A stretch of 64,000 bases of DNA from Mycobacterium szulgai (GTDB lineage: Bacteria > Actinomycetota > Actinomycetes > Mycobacteriales > Mycobacteriaceae), in assembly GCF_002116635.1 (NCBI RefSeq), contig NZ_LQPW01000082.1, positions 26,114 through 90,113 on the forward strand, read 5' to 3'. Under the pieces are notes generated by a model. That model made no database searches. It worked only from the letters and a program-made list of their open reading frames with translations, and was not told the origin of the DNA. The stretch's first letter is position 1; every line of letters starts with the position of its first letter. Shown piece after piece: positions 53,471 to 60,758 of this stretch. A program made the position numbers and the translations under genes.

Positions 53471-53970
53471 CCCAGGCGAGCGGTCGCAACCACTGGTCAC
53501 GCGTGATCGCCTACGGGCTACTACCCGGGCTGGCACTGATGTTGGCGTGCGCGGCCGGCTTCGCAAAATGGCAGGACAGCTCCGCGCGCGACGCCGCGCG
53601 TGCCTGCACGGAATCCGTGCAGGCCGCCACCGAAGGCACCATCGCGCTGTTGTCCTACCGGCCCGATACGGTGCAGAGCAATCTCGAGGCCGCGCGGGGC
53701 AGGCTGACCGGTACGTTCCTCAGCGCCTACACACAGCTGACTCACGACGTGGTAATTCCCGGCGCGCAGCAGAAACAGATCGCCGCGGTGGCCACCGTCT
53801 CGGGCGCCGCGTCGGTATCTGCTGCTGCCACTCATGCCGTCGTCTTGCTGTTCGTGAACCAGACGATCACCGTCGGCCAGGACGCACCGACCAGCACCGC
53901 ATCCAGCGTCCGCGTCGGCCTGGACAAGGTCGACGGACGTTGGCTCATCTCGCAATTCGATCCGGTCTGA
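53467..53970 (+). CDS. Mce-associated membrane protein (Rv1973-like)
   Basis: A 167-residue single-pass protein with the same plan as its upstream neighbour: TM helix VIAYGLLPGLALMLACAAGF and an extracytoplasmic domain (ATEGTIALLSYRPDTVQSNL, KVDGRWLISQFDPV). The final WLISQFDPV is characteristic of Mas proteins. ATGA overlap with the preceding gene. The two probably act as a pair in the Mce3 complex. Confidence 0.88.
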   Translation: MTQASGRNHWSRVIAYGLLPGLALMLACAAGFAKWQDSSARDAARACTESVQAATEGTIALLSYRPDTVQSNLEAARGRLTGTFLSAYTQLTHDVVIPGAQQKQIAAVATVSGAASVSAAATHAVVLLFVNQTITVGQDAPTSTASSVRVGLDKVDGRWLISQFDPV

Positions 53971-53980
53971 GATCACGGCG

Positions 53981-54331
53981 ATGCGGCACCTACCAGCACC
54001 CCACCTGCCGCCGGCAGCGGCGGCCCTCGGGGTTGTGCTGTCGCTTGTTCTGCTGACGGCGCCAGCTGCGCGCGCCGACGTGGTGGCCTATCTGGTCAAT
54101 GTGACGGTGCGTCCCGGGTATAACTTCGCCAATGCCGACGCCGCCTTGAGCTACGGACATGAGCTCTGCGAGAAGGTATCTCAAGGCCGCGGCTACGCAC
54201 GGGTCATCGCCGACGTCAAGGCCGACTTCACTACCGTCGACGAATACCAGGCCGCGTATCTCGTCGGACAGGCGGTCAATGAGCTGTGCCCCGCGCTGAT
54301 CTGGCAGTTGCGAAACTCCGCGACCCACTAA
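53981..54331 (+). CDS. Secreted DUF732-type protein (Rv1974-like)
   Basis: A 116-residue exported protein with a Sec signal (LPPAAAALGVVLSLVLLTAP, cleavage near ARA-DVVAY) and a small helical domain with two cysteines (GHELCEKVSQG, NELCPALIW) likely joined by a disulfide, as in DUF732 proteins. It is 10 bp downstream of the Mas gene and thus in the mce3 operon. The function is unknown. Confidence 0.82.
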   Translation: MRHLPAPHLPPAAAALGVVLSLVLLTAPAARADVVAYLVNVTVRPGYNFANADAALSYGHELCEKVSQGRGYARVIADVKADFTTVDEYQAAYLVGQAVNELCPALIWQLRNSATH

Positions 54332-54342
54332 GGGAGAACGAC

Positions 54343-54978
54343 ATGCAGTATCGACCGCTGGCGACGTCCGCTCTGTTCTCCGTTTCAGTTGCCACGGCCG
54401 CGCTGGGCGGTATGCCCACCGCCCACGCCGATAACAAGCGGCTCAACGACAGCGTGGTGGCCAATGTCTACACCGTTCAGCACCAGGCCGGATGCACGAA
54501 CGATGTCAAGATCAACCCGCAACTGCAACTGGCAGCGCAATGGCATGCCATCGATATGCTGAACAACCGAGACCTCAACGACGACATCGGTTCTGACGGT
54601 TCGACGCCGCAAGACCGCGCCAATGCCGCTGGCTTCCACCGGAAGGTCGCCGAAACCGTGGCGATCAATCCCGCGGTAGCGATCAGTGGGATCGAGTTGA
54701 TCAACCAGTGGTACTACAACCCGGCATATTTGGCGATCATGTCGAACTGCGCTAACAGTCAAGTGGGCGTGTGGTCGGAGAACAGTCCGGATCGCACCGT
54801 CGTGGTGGCGGTTTACGGGCAGCTCGGCGCGCCGCCCGCTACGGTGGCTTCGCAGGAGAACGTTCCGCTTGATCCCAGCCCAGACTACGACGCCAGCGAC
54901 GAAATCGAATATGGGATCAGCTGGTTGCCGTGGATCCTGCGTGGCGTTTATCCGCCGCCGGGAATGCCGCCGCAATAG
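54343..54978 (+). CDS. Secreted CAP/SCP-like protein (Rv1975-like)
   Basis: A 211-residue exported protein: signal MQYRPLATSALFSVSVATAA with cleavage near AHA-DNKRL, then a CAP-like domain (LNDSVVANVYTVQHQAGC, LQLAAQWHAIDMLNNRDLND, and WYYNPAYLAIMSNCANSQVG containing the second cysteine). The canonical CAP histidine and glutamates are not clearly kept. AGGGAG stands 8 nt before ATG 54343. It is the last gene of the mce3 cluster. Confidence 0.82.
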   Translation: MQYRPLATSALFSVSVATAALGGMPTAHADNKRLNDSVVANVYTVQHQAGCTNDVKINPQLQLAAQWHAIDMLNNRDLNDDIGSDGSTPQDRANAAGFHRKVAETVAINPAVAISGIELINQWYYNPAYLAIMSNCANSQVGVWSENSPDRTVVVAVYGQLGAPPATVASQENVPLDPSPDYDASDEIEYGISWLPWILRGVYPPPGMPPQ

Positions 54979-55019
54979 ACGATTCAGGCGGGGGTCACGG
55001 TGAACGCTAACATCGCGAC

Positions 55020-55352
55020 ATGAACCCACAGCGTCGTGTCGTCCATGCAGCCGGTACCCGAGTGGCCGCGGTTGCATGCATCGGCCTGATTGCACTGCAG
55101 ACGGCCGGATGTTCGCGCAAGTCGACCGTCAAACCCGAAGGGGCCGCGCAGTCCGTCGTCGACGTGGTCTCCAAGCAGACCGGCTTTCACCCAAGCGATG
55201 TGCACTGCCCGTCGGGCGTGGAGGCGAAGGTGGGCGGGCAATTCGACTGCCACTTCACCGGCCCGGAGGGCAAGCCTTACACCGCGCACATGCGTATCAC
55301 CAAGGTCGACGGCGACCAGATTTTGTTCGACGTCCAATCGCGCCCGAGCTAA
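55020..55352 (+). CDS. Small lipoprotein with DUF4333-like domain
   Basis: A 110-residue lipoprotein: signal RVAAVACIGLIALQTAG with lipobox LQTAGC and Cys31. The mature domain has two cysteines (DVHCPSGVEAKVGGQFDCHF) that probably pair, a pattern seen in DUF4333 lipoproteins of mycobacteria. It is separated from the mce3 cluster by 41 bp. The 3' end overlaps the convergent nitronate-monooxygenase-like gene by 56 bp. Confidence 0.78.
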   Translation: MNPQRRVVHAAGTRVAAVACIGLIALQTAGCSRKSTVKPEGAAQSVVDVVSKQTGFHPSDVHCPSGVEAKVGGQFDCHFTGPEGKPYTAHMRITKVDGDQILFDVQSRPS

Positions 55353-56295
55353 ACCCGCCGACGCGACGGGCGGTGGCTGCCAACACCTCTCGGCACCCAG
55401 CCCACATCTGCTCGATGATGTCGGCCGCCGGTGGCAGGTCGTCGATTCTGCCGGCCACCTGACCGGTGTTGGCGACGCTGGCATCCATGTCGCCGTCGAA
55501 GTACAGCCGCTGCACACGTTGCAGGGCGGCGCCGCCTTCGGCGAAAGATGCTGAGGCGTCGATCTTTTCCGCGGCGGCCGTTCGGATCACCCGCATCATC
55601 CGCTTACCGTCGAGCGGCAGCATGACGGTCGATGTCTCGTCGGCGCTGACCACCGCCTGCTTGAGGTTGCCGTGTACCGGCGAATCCGCTGAGGCCAACA
55701 GTCGCGTGCCCATCTGCACAGCGTCGGCACCCAATACGAACGCGGCCGCCATGGAGCGGGCATCGCAGATGCCTCCGGCGGCCACGATCGGCAGGTCGAC
55801 GTGGGCCGCCACCAACGGCAGCAGCACCATGGTCGAAGCGCCGAACCGATTCTTGAACCCGCCGCCTTCGACGCCTTCGACCACCAGGCCATCCACGCCG
55901 GCGTCGACGGCCTTCTTGGCCGCGGCCAGCGTCCCGACCACATGAAACACGGTGATGCCGGCATCGTGCAGCCGGGCGGTGAACAGCGACGGAGCACCGG
56001 CCGAGGTGGTCACGAAGCGAATCTCGTTGGCAGCCAGGAGATCAACGACGGCCGGGTCGCGGTTGAACATGAGTGCGATGTTGGCTCCCACCGAACGGTC
56101 GGTGAGGTCGCGCACTCGCTGCAGGTCGGCTCGGCCCTGCTCCGAGGTGGTCTCGATGATGCCCAGCCCACCCGCGTTGGACACCGCCGCCGCCAGTTGG
56201 GCACCGGCGATGTAGGTCATTGGCGCCTGGATTATCGGCACCTCGATTCGGGCCAGCGCACAGACCCGGTTGCGAGCGGGCATTTCAATCGCCAT
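55297..56295 (-). CDS. Nitronate-monooxygenase/2-nitropropane-dioxygenase-like FMN protein
   Basis: A 332-residue TIM-barrel flavoprotein. It shows PIIQAPMTYIAGAQLAAAVS, AGGLGIIET, the FMN-phosphate loops IVAAGGICDARSMAAAFVLG and ADAVQMGTRLLAS. The usual catalytic histidine region (EGxEAGGH) reads EGVEGGGFKNRFG, so the His is replaced by Phe and nitronate oxidation is doubtful. ATG 56295 overlaps the NYN gene by 11 bp; ATG 56283 is possible. The C-terminal 25 residues are basic (GRRTKSGRRRPW) and overlap the convergent lipoprotein gene. Confidence 0.83.
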   Translation of the reverse strand: MAIEMPARNRVCALARIEVPIIQAPMTYIAGAQLAAAVSNAGGLGIIETTSEQGRADLQRVRDLTDRSVGANIALMFNRDPAVVDLLAANEIRFVTTSAGAPSLFTARLHDAGITVFHVVGTLAAAKKAVDAGVDGLVVEGVEGGGFKNRFGASTMVLLPLVAAHVDLPIVAAGGICDARSMAAAFVLGADAVQMGTRLLASADSPVHGNLKQAVVSADETSTVMLPLDGKRMMRVIRTAAAEKIDASASFAEGGAALQRVQRLYFDGDMDASVANTGQVAGRIDDLPPAADIIEQMWAGCREVLAATARRVGGFSSGAIGRRTKSGRRRPW

Positions 56296-56689
56296 GGCGT
56301 TCTTGGGATTTGGCGCCGCGTGGATCGATGAGGTCGCGAAAGGCCTCCGCCCGGTAGACGGAGGCCCCCGCCGCACGCACCCGGTCGGTCAACGCTTTGT
56401 CTGATGTCACGACCCGAATCTCGCTGGGCTCGGGGTCGGCTTGCACCAGGCGGACGATCTCGTCGTCGCCGGAGTTCGCGCCAGCGCGGGGCGCGTGTGC
56501 CACCTGGATGACCGACGAGTCGATGGGTGTCTTCGGTGGCTGCTCCAGCACCACGGTCACCTGGTCACCGTTGGCGCCGGCCCACCGCTCTAGCCTGTCC
56601 ACCAGCCCGACCATTGCACCGTGCCGGTCTTTCCACCAGCCGTCGGGGCGGCTACCGATCACGTTCATGGCATCGACGATCCAGCGCAT
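56285..56689 (-). CDS. NYN/YacP-like PIN-fold nuclease domain protein
   Basis: A 134-residue NYN-domain protein. The first strand MRWIVDAMNVIGSRP carries Asp6 and Asn9. ANSGDDEIVRLV and VVTSDKALTDRV provide the other conserved acidic residues of the PIN-like active site. The family cleaves RNA or processes tRNA/rRNA. It is translationally coupled to the downstream flavoprotein gene by an 11 bp overlap and is 26 bp after the small hypothetical gene, so these three form an operon. Confidence 0.8.
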   Translation of the reverse strand: MRWIVDAMNVIGSRPDGWWKDRHGAMVGLVDRLERWAGANGDQVTVVLEQPPKTPIDSSVIQVAHAPRAGANSGDDEIVRLVQADPEPSEIRVVTSDKALTDRVRAAGASVYRAEAFRDLIDPRGAKSQERHGD

Positions 56690-56715
56690 GCCGCGGGCCT
56701 ACTCGCGGAAAGCGC

Positions 56716-56994
56716 CTAGATCCATCTGCGCCACAGGGGTTTTCTATTGAGCTGTTGACGGAAGTTCTCGATGTGCTGTTCAGCGATACTCGCCTCCACC
56801 GCTCCCAGCGCGTTGACCACCTCTAGATGCGAAAGGATGAGCAACCCATTGAGTTGCTTGAGCCGCTCCGGACTTGCCAGCGACTCTTCGTCGTCGACGT
56901 AGACCAGCAAGAAGTCACGCAGCGCCTGGCTGCCGGTCATCCGCTCGGGAACCTTCATATTCCGCAAGATGGTGGCCATATCGGGGCTGGTCAC
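56716..56994 (-). CDS. Small hypothetical protein
   Basis: A 92-residue soluble, mostly helical protein (RLKQLNGLLILSHLEVVNAL, ASIAEQHIENFRQQLN) ending KPLWRRWI. No cysteine, signal or membrane segment. I do not recognise a family. A GAAGGAGG stands before ATG 56994, and it heads the minus-strand operon with the NYN and flavoprotein genes. Confidence 0.65.
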   Translation of the reverse strand: MTSPDMATILRNMKVPERMTGSQALRDFLLVYVDDEESLASPERLKQLNGLLILSHLEVVNALGAVEASIAEQHIENFRQQLNRKPLWRRWI

Positions 56995-57143
56995 TACATG
57001 CCTCCTTCACGATGGGTAACAGGGCAAGCGTAGGAGACCCGGCCGAGCTCGCGGACAGGCATGGGGGTAACGCCGCGGTGCGCAAAAGTGCGGTGTGGTT
57101 TTTCACCAGCTATGCGGCCGGCCCGGCCGCTGAACACAACCCG

Positions 57144-57785
57144 TTACGTCAGGCGTTCGCCCGGCTGCAGCTGTTGTTCGTTTGGGTCTCGATCGTCCTC
57201 GTCGGCGGGCTCGGTGGCCGAGGCCAAGCCCGGCTTGGAAGCACCGGCCGGGGCACCGGCACCCATCCCGCTGCCCACCGGAGCGCCACCGCTCATCGCC
57301 GAGGAACCGGCGCTGGCGGCCGTCGAGACCATCGGCGACGACGACGCCTCCACCGCCTGAGACACCAGCGGACCGCGCGCCAGCGCTTCGGCCTGCGCCT
57401 GCGCCTGCGCCGGCAAACCACCCAACAGACCCGCACCGCCGGTCGAGCCGGCCGCGCTGGCGGGGCGAGACATGGCCGCGGCGCTGAACGTCAAGGCGCC
57501 CGCGGCGTTGTCGTCGGAGTCGCTGTACATGCGGGCGATGTCGGTCAGCGCCGTGCCAGTGCGCATCAGTTCTTCTTGAGCCGCGGTGTTCGACGCCAAC
57601 ATGGAGGCCGCTTCCTGGGCAAACGCCAGAACTGCCTGCGCGGAAACCTCCTCGGCGCCGGCGGGAATCAGCCCGCTCAACACCGACATCGCCGCCGTGC
57701 TTGCGGCACTCAAACCCTGGCTACCAATGTCGACCAACTGCGAGCCGATGTCGCCGGCGGCCGGGTCGTGGGACATGGAATCCAT
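57144..57785 (-). CDS. PE family protein with Gly/Ala-rich C-terminal region
   Basis: A 213-residue PE-type protein. Residues 1-100 match a PE helical hairpin (IGSQLVDIGSQGLSAASTAA, LIPAGAEEVSAQAVLAFAQE) although the Pro-Glu pair itself is replaced. The ESX secretion motif YxxxD appears as YSDSD in IARMYSDSDDNA. The second half is Ala/Gly/Ser-rich and ends in a charged tail (EPADEDDRDPNEQQLQPG). ATG 57785 has AGGAG 11-15 nt upstream; ATG 57776 is an alternative. It diverges from a second PE gene. Confidence 0.85.
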   Translation of the reverse strand: MDSMSHDPAAGDIGSQLVDIGSQGLSAASTAAMSVLSGLIPAGAEEVSAQAVLAFAQEAASMLASNTAAQEELMRTGTALTDIARMYSDSDDNAAGALTFSAAAMSRPASAAGSTGGAGLLGGLPAQAQAQAEALARGPLVSQAVEASSSPMVSTAASAGSSAMSGGAPVGSGMGAGAPAGASKPGLASATEPADEDDRDPNEQQLQPGERLT

Positions 57786-58166
57786 CTGCCTGCTGCTCCT
57801 GTCGATCGGTGCACGAGCCGTGCCGACGATCGCCGGAAACCGGCGGTCAACAGGCCCGATGCGCAAGAACGATGGCTCGATTCTAGACCTCGCAGGATTG
57901 GCACACCCGAAAAGCGGGCCAGCTACCCGGCCCGCACCCCAACCGGTGAGCACAATGCGCAAAACCAGGAAATCGCCGCTAACTCCGACTTTCGCTCACA
58001 AGCGCGACACCCGCGCCCCGGCGCCGTAAGTTCGGTATCACGTTATTCGCCACATTGCGGTGCGAAATGTACTGGTGCCAGCCGAAAAGCCATTCAGGAA
58101 TGGATCTTCTGCCACTTTTATGTCGTGCAGAGATTTTCGGCACTACGCCATCGAGGGGTACGAAAA
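57786..58166. other. Divergent PE-PE intergenic region
   Basis: This 381 bp region must hold promoters for both PE genes. The part near 58030-58160 is AT-richer (TTATTCGCCACATTGCGG, TTTATGTCGTGCAGAG). I found no clear inverted repeat longer than 8 bp and no gene. Confidence 0.5.
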
Positions 58167-58490
58167 ATGCAATCTATGACATTTCATCCGGTGGTCGCCG
58201 ACATTGGCGATCAAATGGTCAATATCGGTCTTGACAGCCTGGCGGCCGGTTCGAAGGCGTCGATGTCGGTGACCAGCCTCATCCCTGCCGGGGCTGACGA
58301 GGTCTCGCTGCAGGCAGTTACCGCTTTCCACGCCGATGCCGCCGAACTGCTGGCTTTGCACCAAGCGGCCCAGGAAGAGCTGATGCGGACGGGCCAGGCG
58401 CTAACCCAGATCGCGCAGACTTACGCCGAGGTCGACGAGGCTGCCGCGAACACTCTGGTATTCGGGTTCAATCCGCTGCCGTACCACTGA
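58167..58490 (+). CDS. Short PE family protein
   Basis: A 107-residue stand-alone PE protein, clearly paralogous to its divergent neighbour ([60 protein letters not shown]). It carries the YxxxD secretion motif as YAEVD. The protein ends soon after the hairpin (FGFNPLPYH), so it lacks any effector domain. GAGGGG stands 8-13 nt before ATG 58167. No PPE or esx gene is adjacent. It lies 129 bp upstream of the PapA2-type acyltransferase and could share its transcript. Confidence 0.85.
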   Translation: MQSMTFHPVVADIGDQMVNIGLDSLAAGSKASMSVTSLIPAGADEVSLQAVTAFHADAAELLALHQAAQEELMRTGQALTQIAQTYAEVDEAAANTLVFGFNPLPYH

Positions 58491-58619
58491 CACCATTTCT
58501 TCCGGCTCGCAGCCGCGCAATGCAATGCGGTCCCGGCGCGAACGGAATCCATTCGCGCGTGCCGCTAATCCATTTGCGCCACACAAACTATCAGCATCAC
58601 ACAGACTAGGATTGAGAAA

Positions 58620-60062
58620 TTGGTAGCACTGGGCACGATAAACGAATGGCAACCACCGCACGGTCTGGTCACCACCTGGACGGCATCGTCGGCGGCACGC
58701 GAAGCGGCCCGAGTCGCGCAGCGCAGCGATCTGCCGCCGAGCTTTCAGCGAAATCGACACCTTCGGACGGCTCGTGACGGCAGCGCTGCGCTTCGCAAGC
58801 AACCCCGATTGATGATCGTGGCCTGGGACATGCCGGGAATCTGCGATATCGCGGCGATGACGGCGGCGCTCAACGCGCACGTGCGCCGCCACGACACGTA
58901 CCACGACTGGTTCGAGTACCAGGACGACGTCTTCGTCCGCCGCACGATGGACCCGGCTGACATCGACCTGGTTCCCGTGGCGTTCGGGTTCATGGACGCC
59001 GAGCAAATCCGCACCCACGCCCTGGCGACCACGCCGGCGACACTTGAGTGGGACTGCTTCACGTTCGGCATCGTCCAGCACCGGAAACACTTCACCTGCT
59101 ACGCCAGCGTCGATCATCTTCACGTCGACGGCATCTCGGCCGGCCTGATCTTCCTGGACATTTGCGTGATGTACCAGGGTCTGCCCCAGGCGGCCACGCT
59201 CACCCGAGTTGCCAGCTATCGGCACTACGCCGCACGGCAACGCGCAAAGGTCGACAGCTTGACCTTGTCGTCGCCGGAGATCAAAGACTGGATCGAGTTC
59301 GCGCGCGATGTGGACGGCAACTGGCCCGGTTTCCCGCTGCCGCTCGGTGACACGTCGTGTGACAGCAAGGGCGACTTCCTGACTGTCGAGCTGCTGGACG
59401 CGGCCCAGACGAAGGCCTTCGACACCGTTTGCCGGCGGGCCGGTGCCCGATTCAGCGGCGGAGTCATGGCGTGTGCGGCGCTGGCCGAACACGAACTGAC
59501 CGGGACCCAGACCTATCACGGGTTCACCCCGTTCGACACCCGGACGCCGGGGACCGACACGATGACCGTGGGCTGGTTCGCCAGCCTGGTTCCGGTCACG
59601 GTGCCAATCGGCACCGGGTCATTTCCCGAGTCGGCCCGGGCCGCGCAACGCTCCTTGGACGCCGCCAAGGGGCTGGCCGATGTCCCGTTCGAACGCGTCC
59701 TCGAGTTGGCAACGCCGGAGGAACTCGGCATCACGCTGAGCACCAGGCCGGCGATGATGGTGTCGTATCTGGACATCCGCAAGATACCGGTCGCGGCGCT
59801 ATGGGAAACGACGAACTTCGGTGCCTACGGCGACAATTTGTCACACGGCGGTGTCAACACTTGGATTACCCGACATACCGCTAAGACCACCGTGACGATG
59901 TCCTTTCCGGACAACCCGGTCGCCCGCGAATCGGCGTACCGCTACCTGGCGACGTTGGCCTGCGTATTCGCAAAAGCGGCCATCGCACGCCACGACGGCC
60001 GAATCCCGTTGCAGATCATGCGCATTCGTACCGGCTGCACCCTGCGTGCGGTCGGCCGGTGA
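58620..60062 (+). CDS. PapA2-family acyltransferase (condensation-domain type)
   Basis: A 480-residue condensation-fold acyltransferase of the PapA1/PapA2/PapA3 class. Recognisable are LMIVAWDMPGICDIAAMTAA, the RRHDTYHDWFEYQDD segment, the catalytic HxxxDG as His166-Leu-His-Val-Asp170-Gly in YASVDHLHVDG, FPLPLGD and TTVTMSFPDNPVA. Relatives acylate trehalose cores in sulfolipid and polyacyltrehalose synthesis; here the acceptor is unknown because no PKS or MmpL gene is adjacent. The start is TTG 58620 or GTG 58623. It converges on the response regulator with 12 bp between stops. Confidence 0.88.
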   Translation: MVALGTINEWQPPHGLVTTWTASSAAREAARVAQRSDLPPSFQRNRHLRTARDGSAALRKQPRLMIVAWDMPGICDIAAMTAALNAHVRRHDTYHDWFEYQDDVFVRRTMDPADIDLVPVAFGFMDAEQIRTHALATTPATLEWDCFTFGIVQHRKHFTCYASVDHLHVDGISAGLIFLDICVMYQGLPQAATLTRVASYRHYAARQRAKVDSLTLSSPEIKDWIEFARDVDGNWPGFPLPLGDTSCDSKGDFLTVELLDAAQTKAFDTVCRRAGARFSGGVMACAALAEHELTGTQTYHGFTPFDTRTPGTDTMTVGWFASLVPVTVPIGTGSFPESARAAQRSLDAAKGLADVPFERVLELATPEELGITLSTRPAMMVSYLDIRKIPVAALWETTNFGAYGDNLSHGGVNTWITRHTAKTTVTMSFPDNPVARESAYRYLATLACVFAKAAIARHDGRIPLQIMRIRTGCTLRAVGR

Positions 60063-60074
60063 CGAAGATGATGT

Positions 60075-60758
60075 TCAGCGTGTCGCCCGAGTCGCGCGGC
60101 CGTCACTGGCCGCGAATTCCTGTTCAGGTCGTCCCGTCGTGCCGTAGCGCAGTCCGACGGTGACGTCCCCGGTGGTCGCCAGCGCCGCCAGATACCGTTG
60201 AGCCGTCGCCCGCGAGATCCCGATCGCCGTGGAAACTTCCGCGGCCGACATCGGCAGCTCCGAGGTTTGCAAAGCCTGCAGGACAAGCTGTTTGGTGGGG
60301 GAGGCCGCCGTTGTCGACGTCGGCGCCGGGGCGACTTTGGGGCGCAGCGCATCCAGTGCCGCATCCACATCGCCGGCGCGCAGATTGGCGCCGGCAAGGA
60401 TCTTCCGGTAGCGGGCGTAGCCGGCCAGCCGGGCGGCGAGCTCGGTAGTAGCGAACGGCTTCACGAGATAGCTGACGGCGCCTGCGGCCAGGGCCGCACG
60501 GATCGTCTCTGATTCGGTGGCCGCCGTCAAAACCATTGCATCGCAGTGTAATTCGCGGACGAAATCGATCCCGGATCCGTCCGGTAGATAGACGTCGACC
60601 AGGGCGAGGTCGACAGGTTCGGCTTGCCGCGCGGCCGCGAGGGTGTTGGCGGTGCCAGCCACCGTGAAGCCCGGCATCGCGTTGACGATTCCGGCGTGCA
60701 TGTTGGCGACGCGGAAGTCGTCGTCGACCACCAGCACGGTCAGCTCTGCGCCGCCCAT
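60075..60758 (-). CDS. CitB/DcuR-type response regulator
   Basis: A 227-residue regulator. The receiver domain has the acidic pocket VVDDD (10-14), phospho-acceptor Asp55 in ALVDVYLPDGSG, Thr78 and Lys100 (YLVKPF). After an Ala/Pro/Thr linker, the C-terminal half has a winged-HTH reading [20 protein letters not shown], typical of CitB/DcuR regulators. It overlaps the kinase gene by 19 bp. By analogy it controls uptake or use of a di- or tricarboxylate, but no transporter is near. Confidence 0.9.
   Translation of the reverse strand: MGGAELTVLVVDDDFRVANMHAGIVNAMPGFTVAGTANTLAAARQAEPVDLALVDVYLPDGSGIDFVRELHCDAMVLTAATESETIRAALAAGAVSYLVKPFATTELAARLAGYARYRKILAGANLRAGDVDAALDALRPKVAPAPTSTTAASPTKQLVLQALQTSELPMSAAEVSTAIGISRATAQRYLAALATTGDVTVGLRYGTTGRPEQEFAASDGRATRATR

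Noticed and set aside
56874..58166. Long open frame upstream of the short PE protein
   Set aside because: It is antisense to the other PE gene and part of the small hypothetical gene; only the part from 58167 has PE character.
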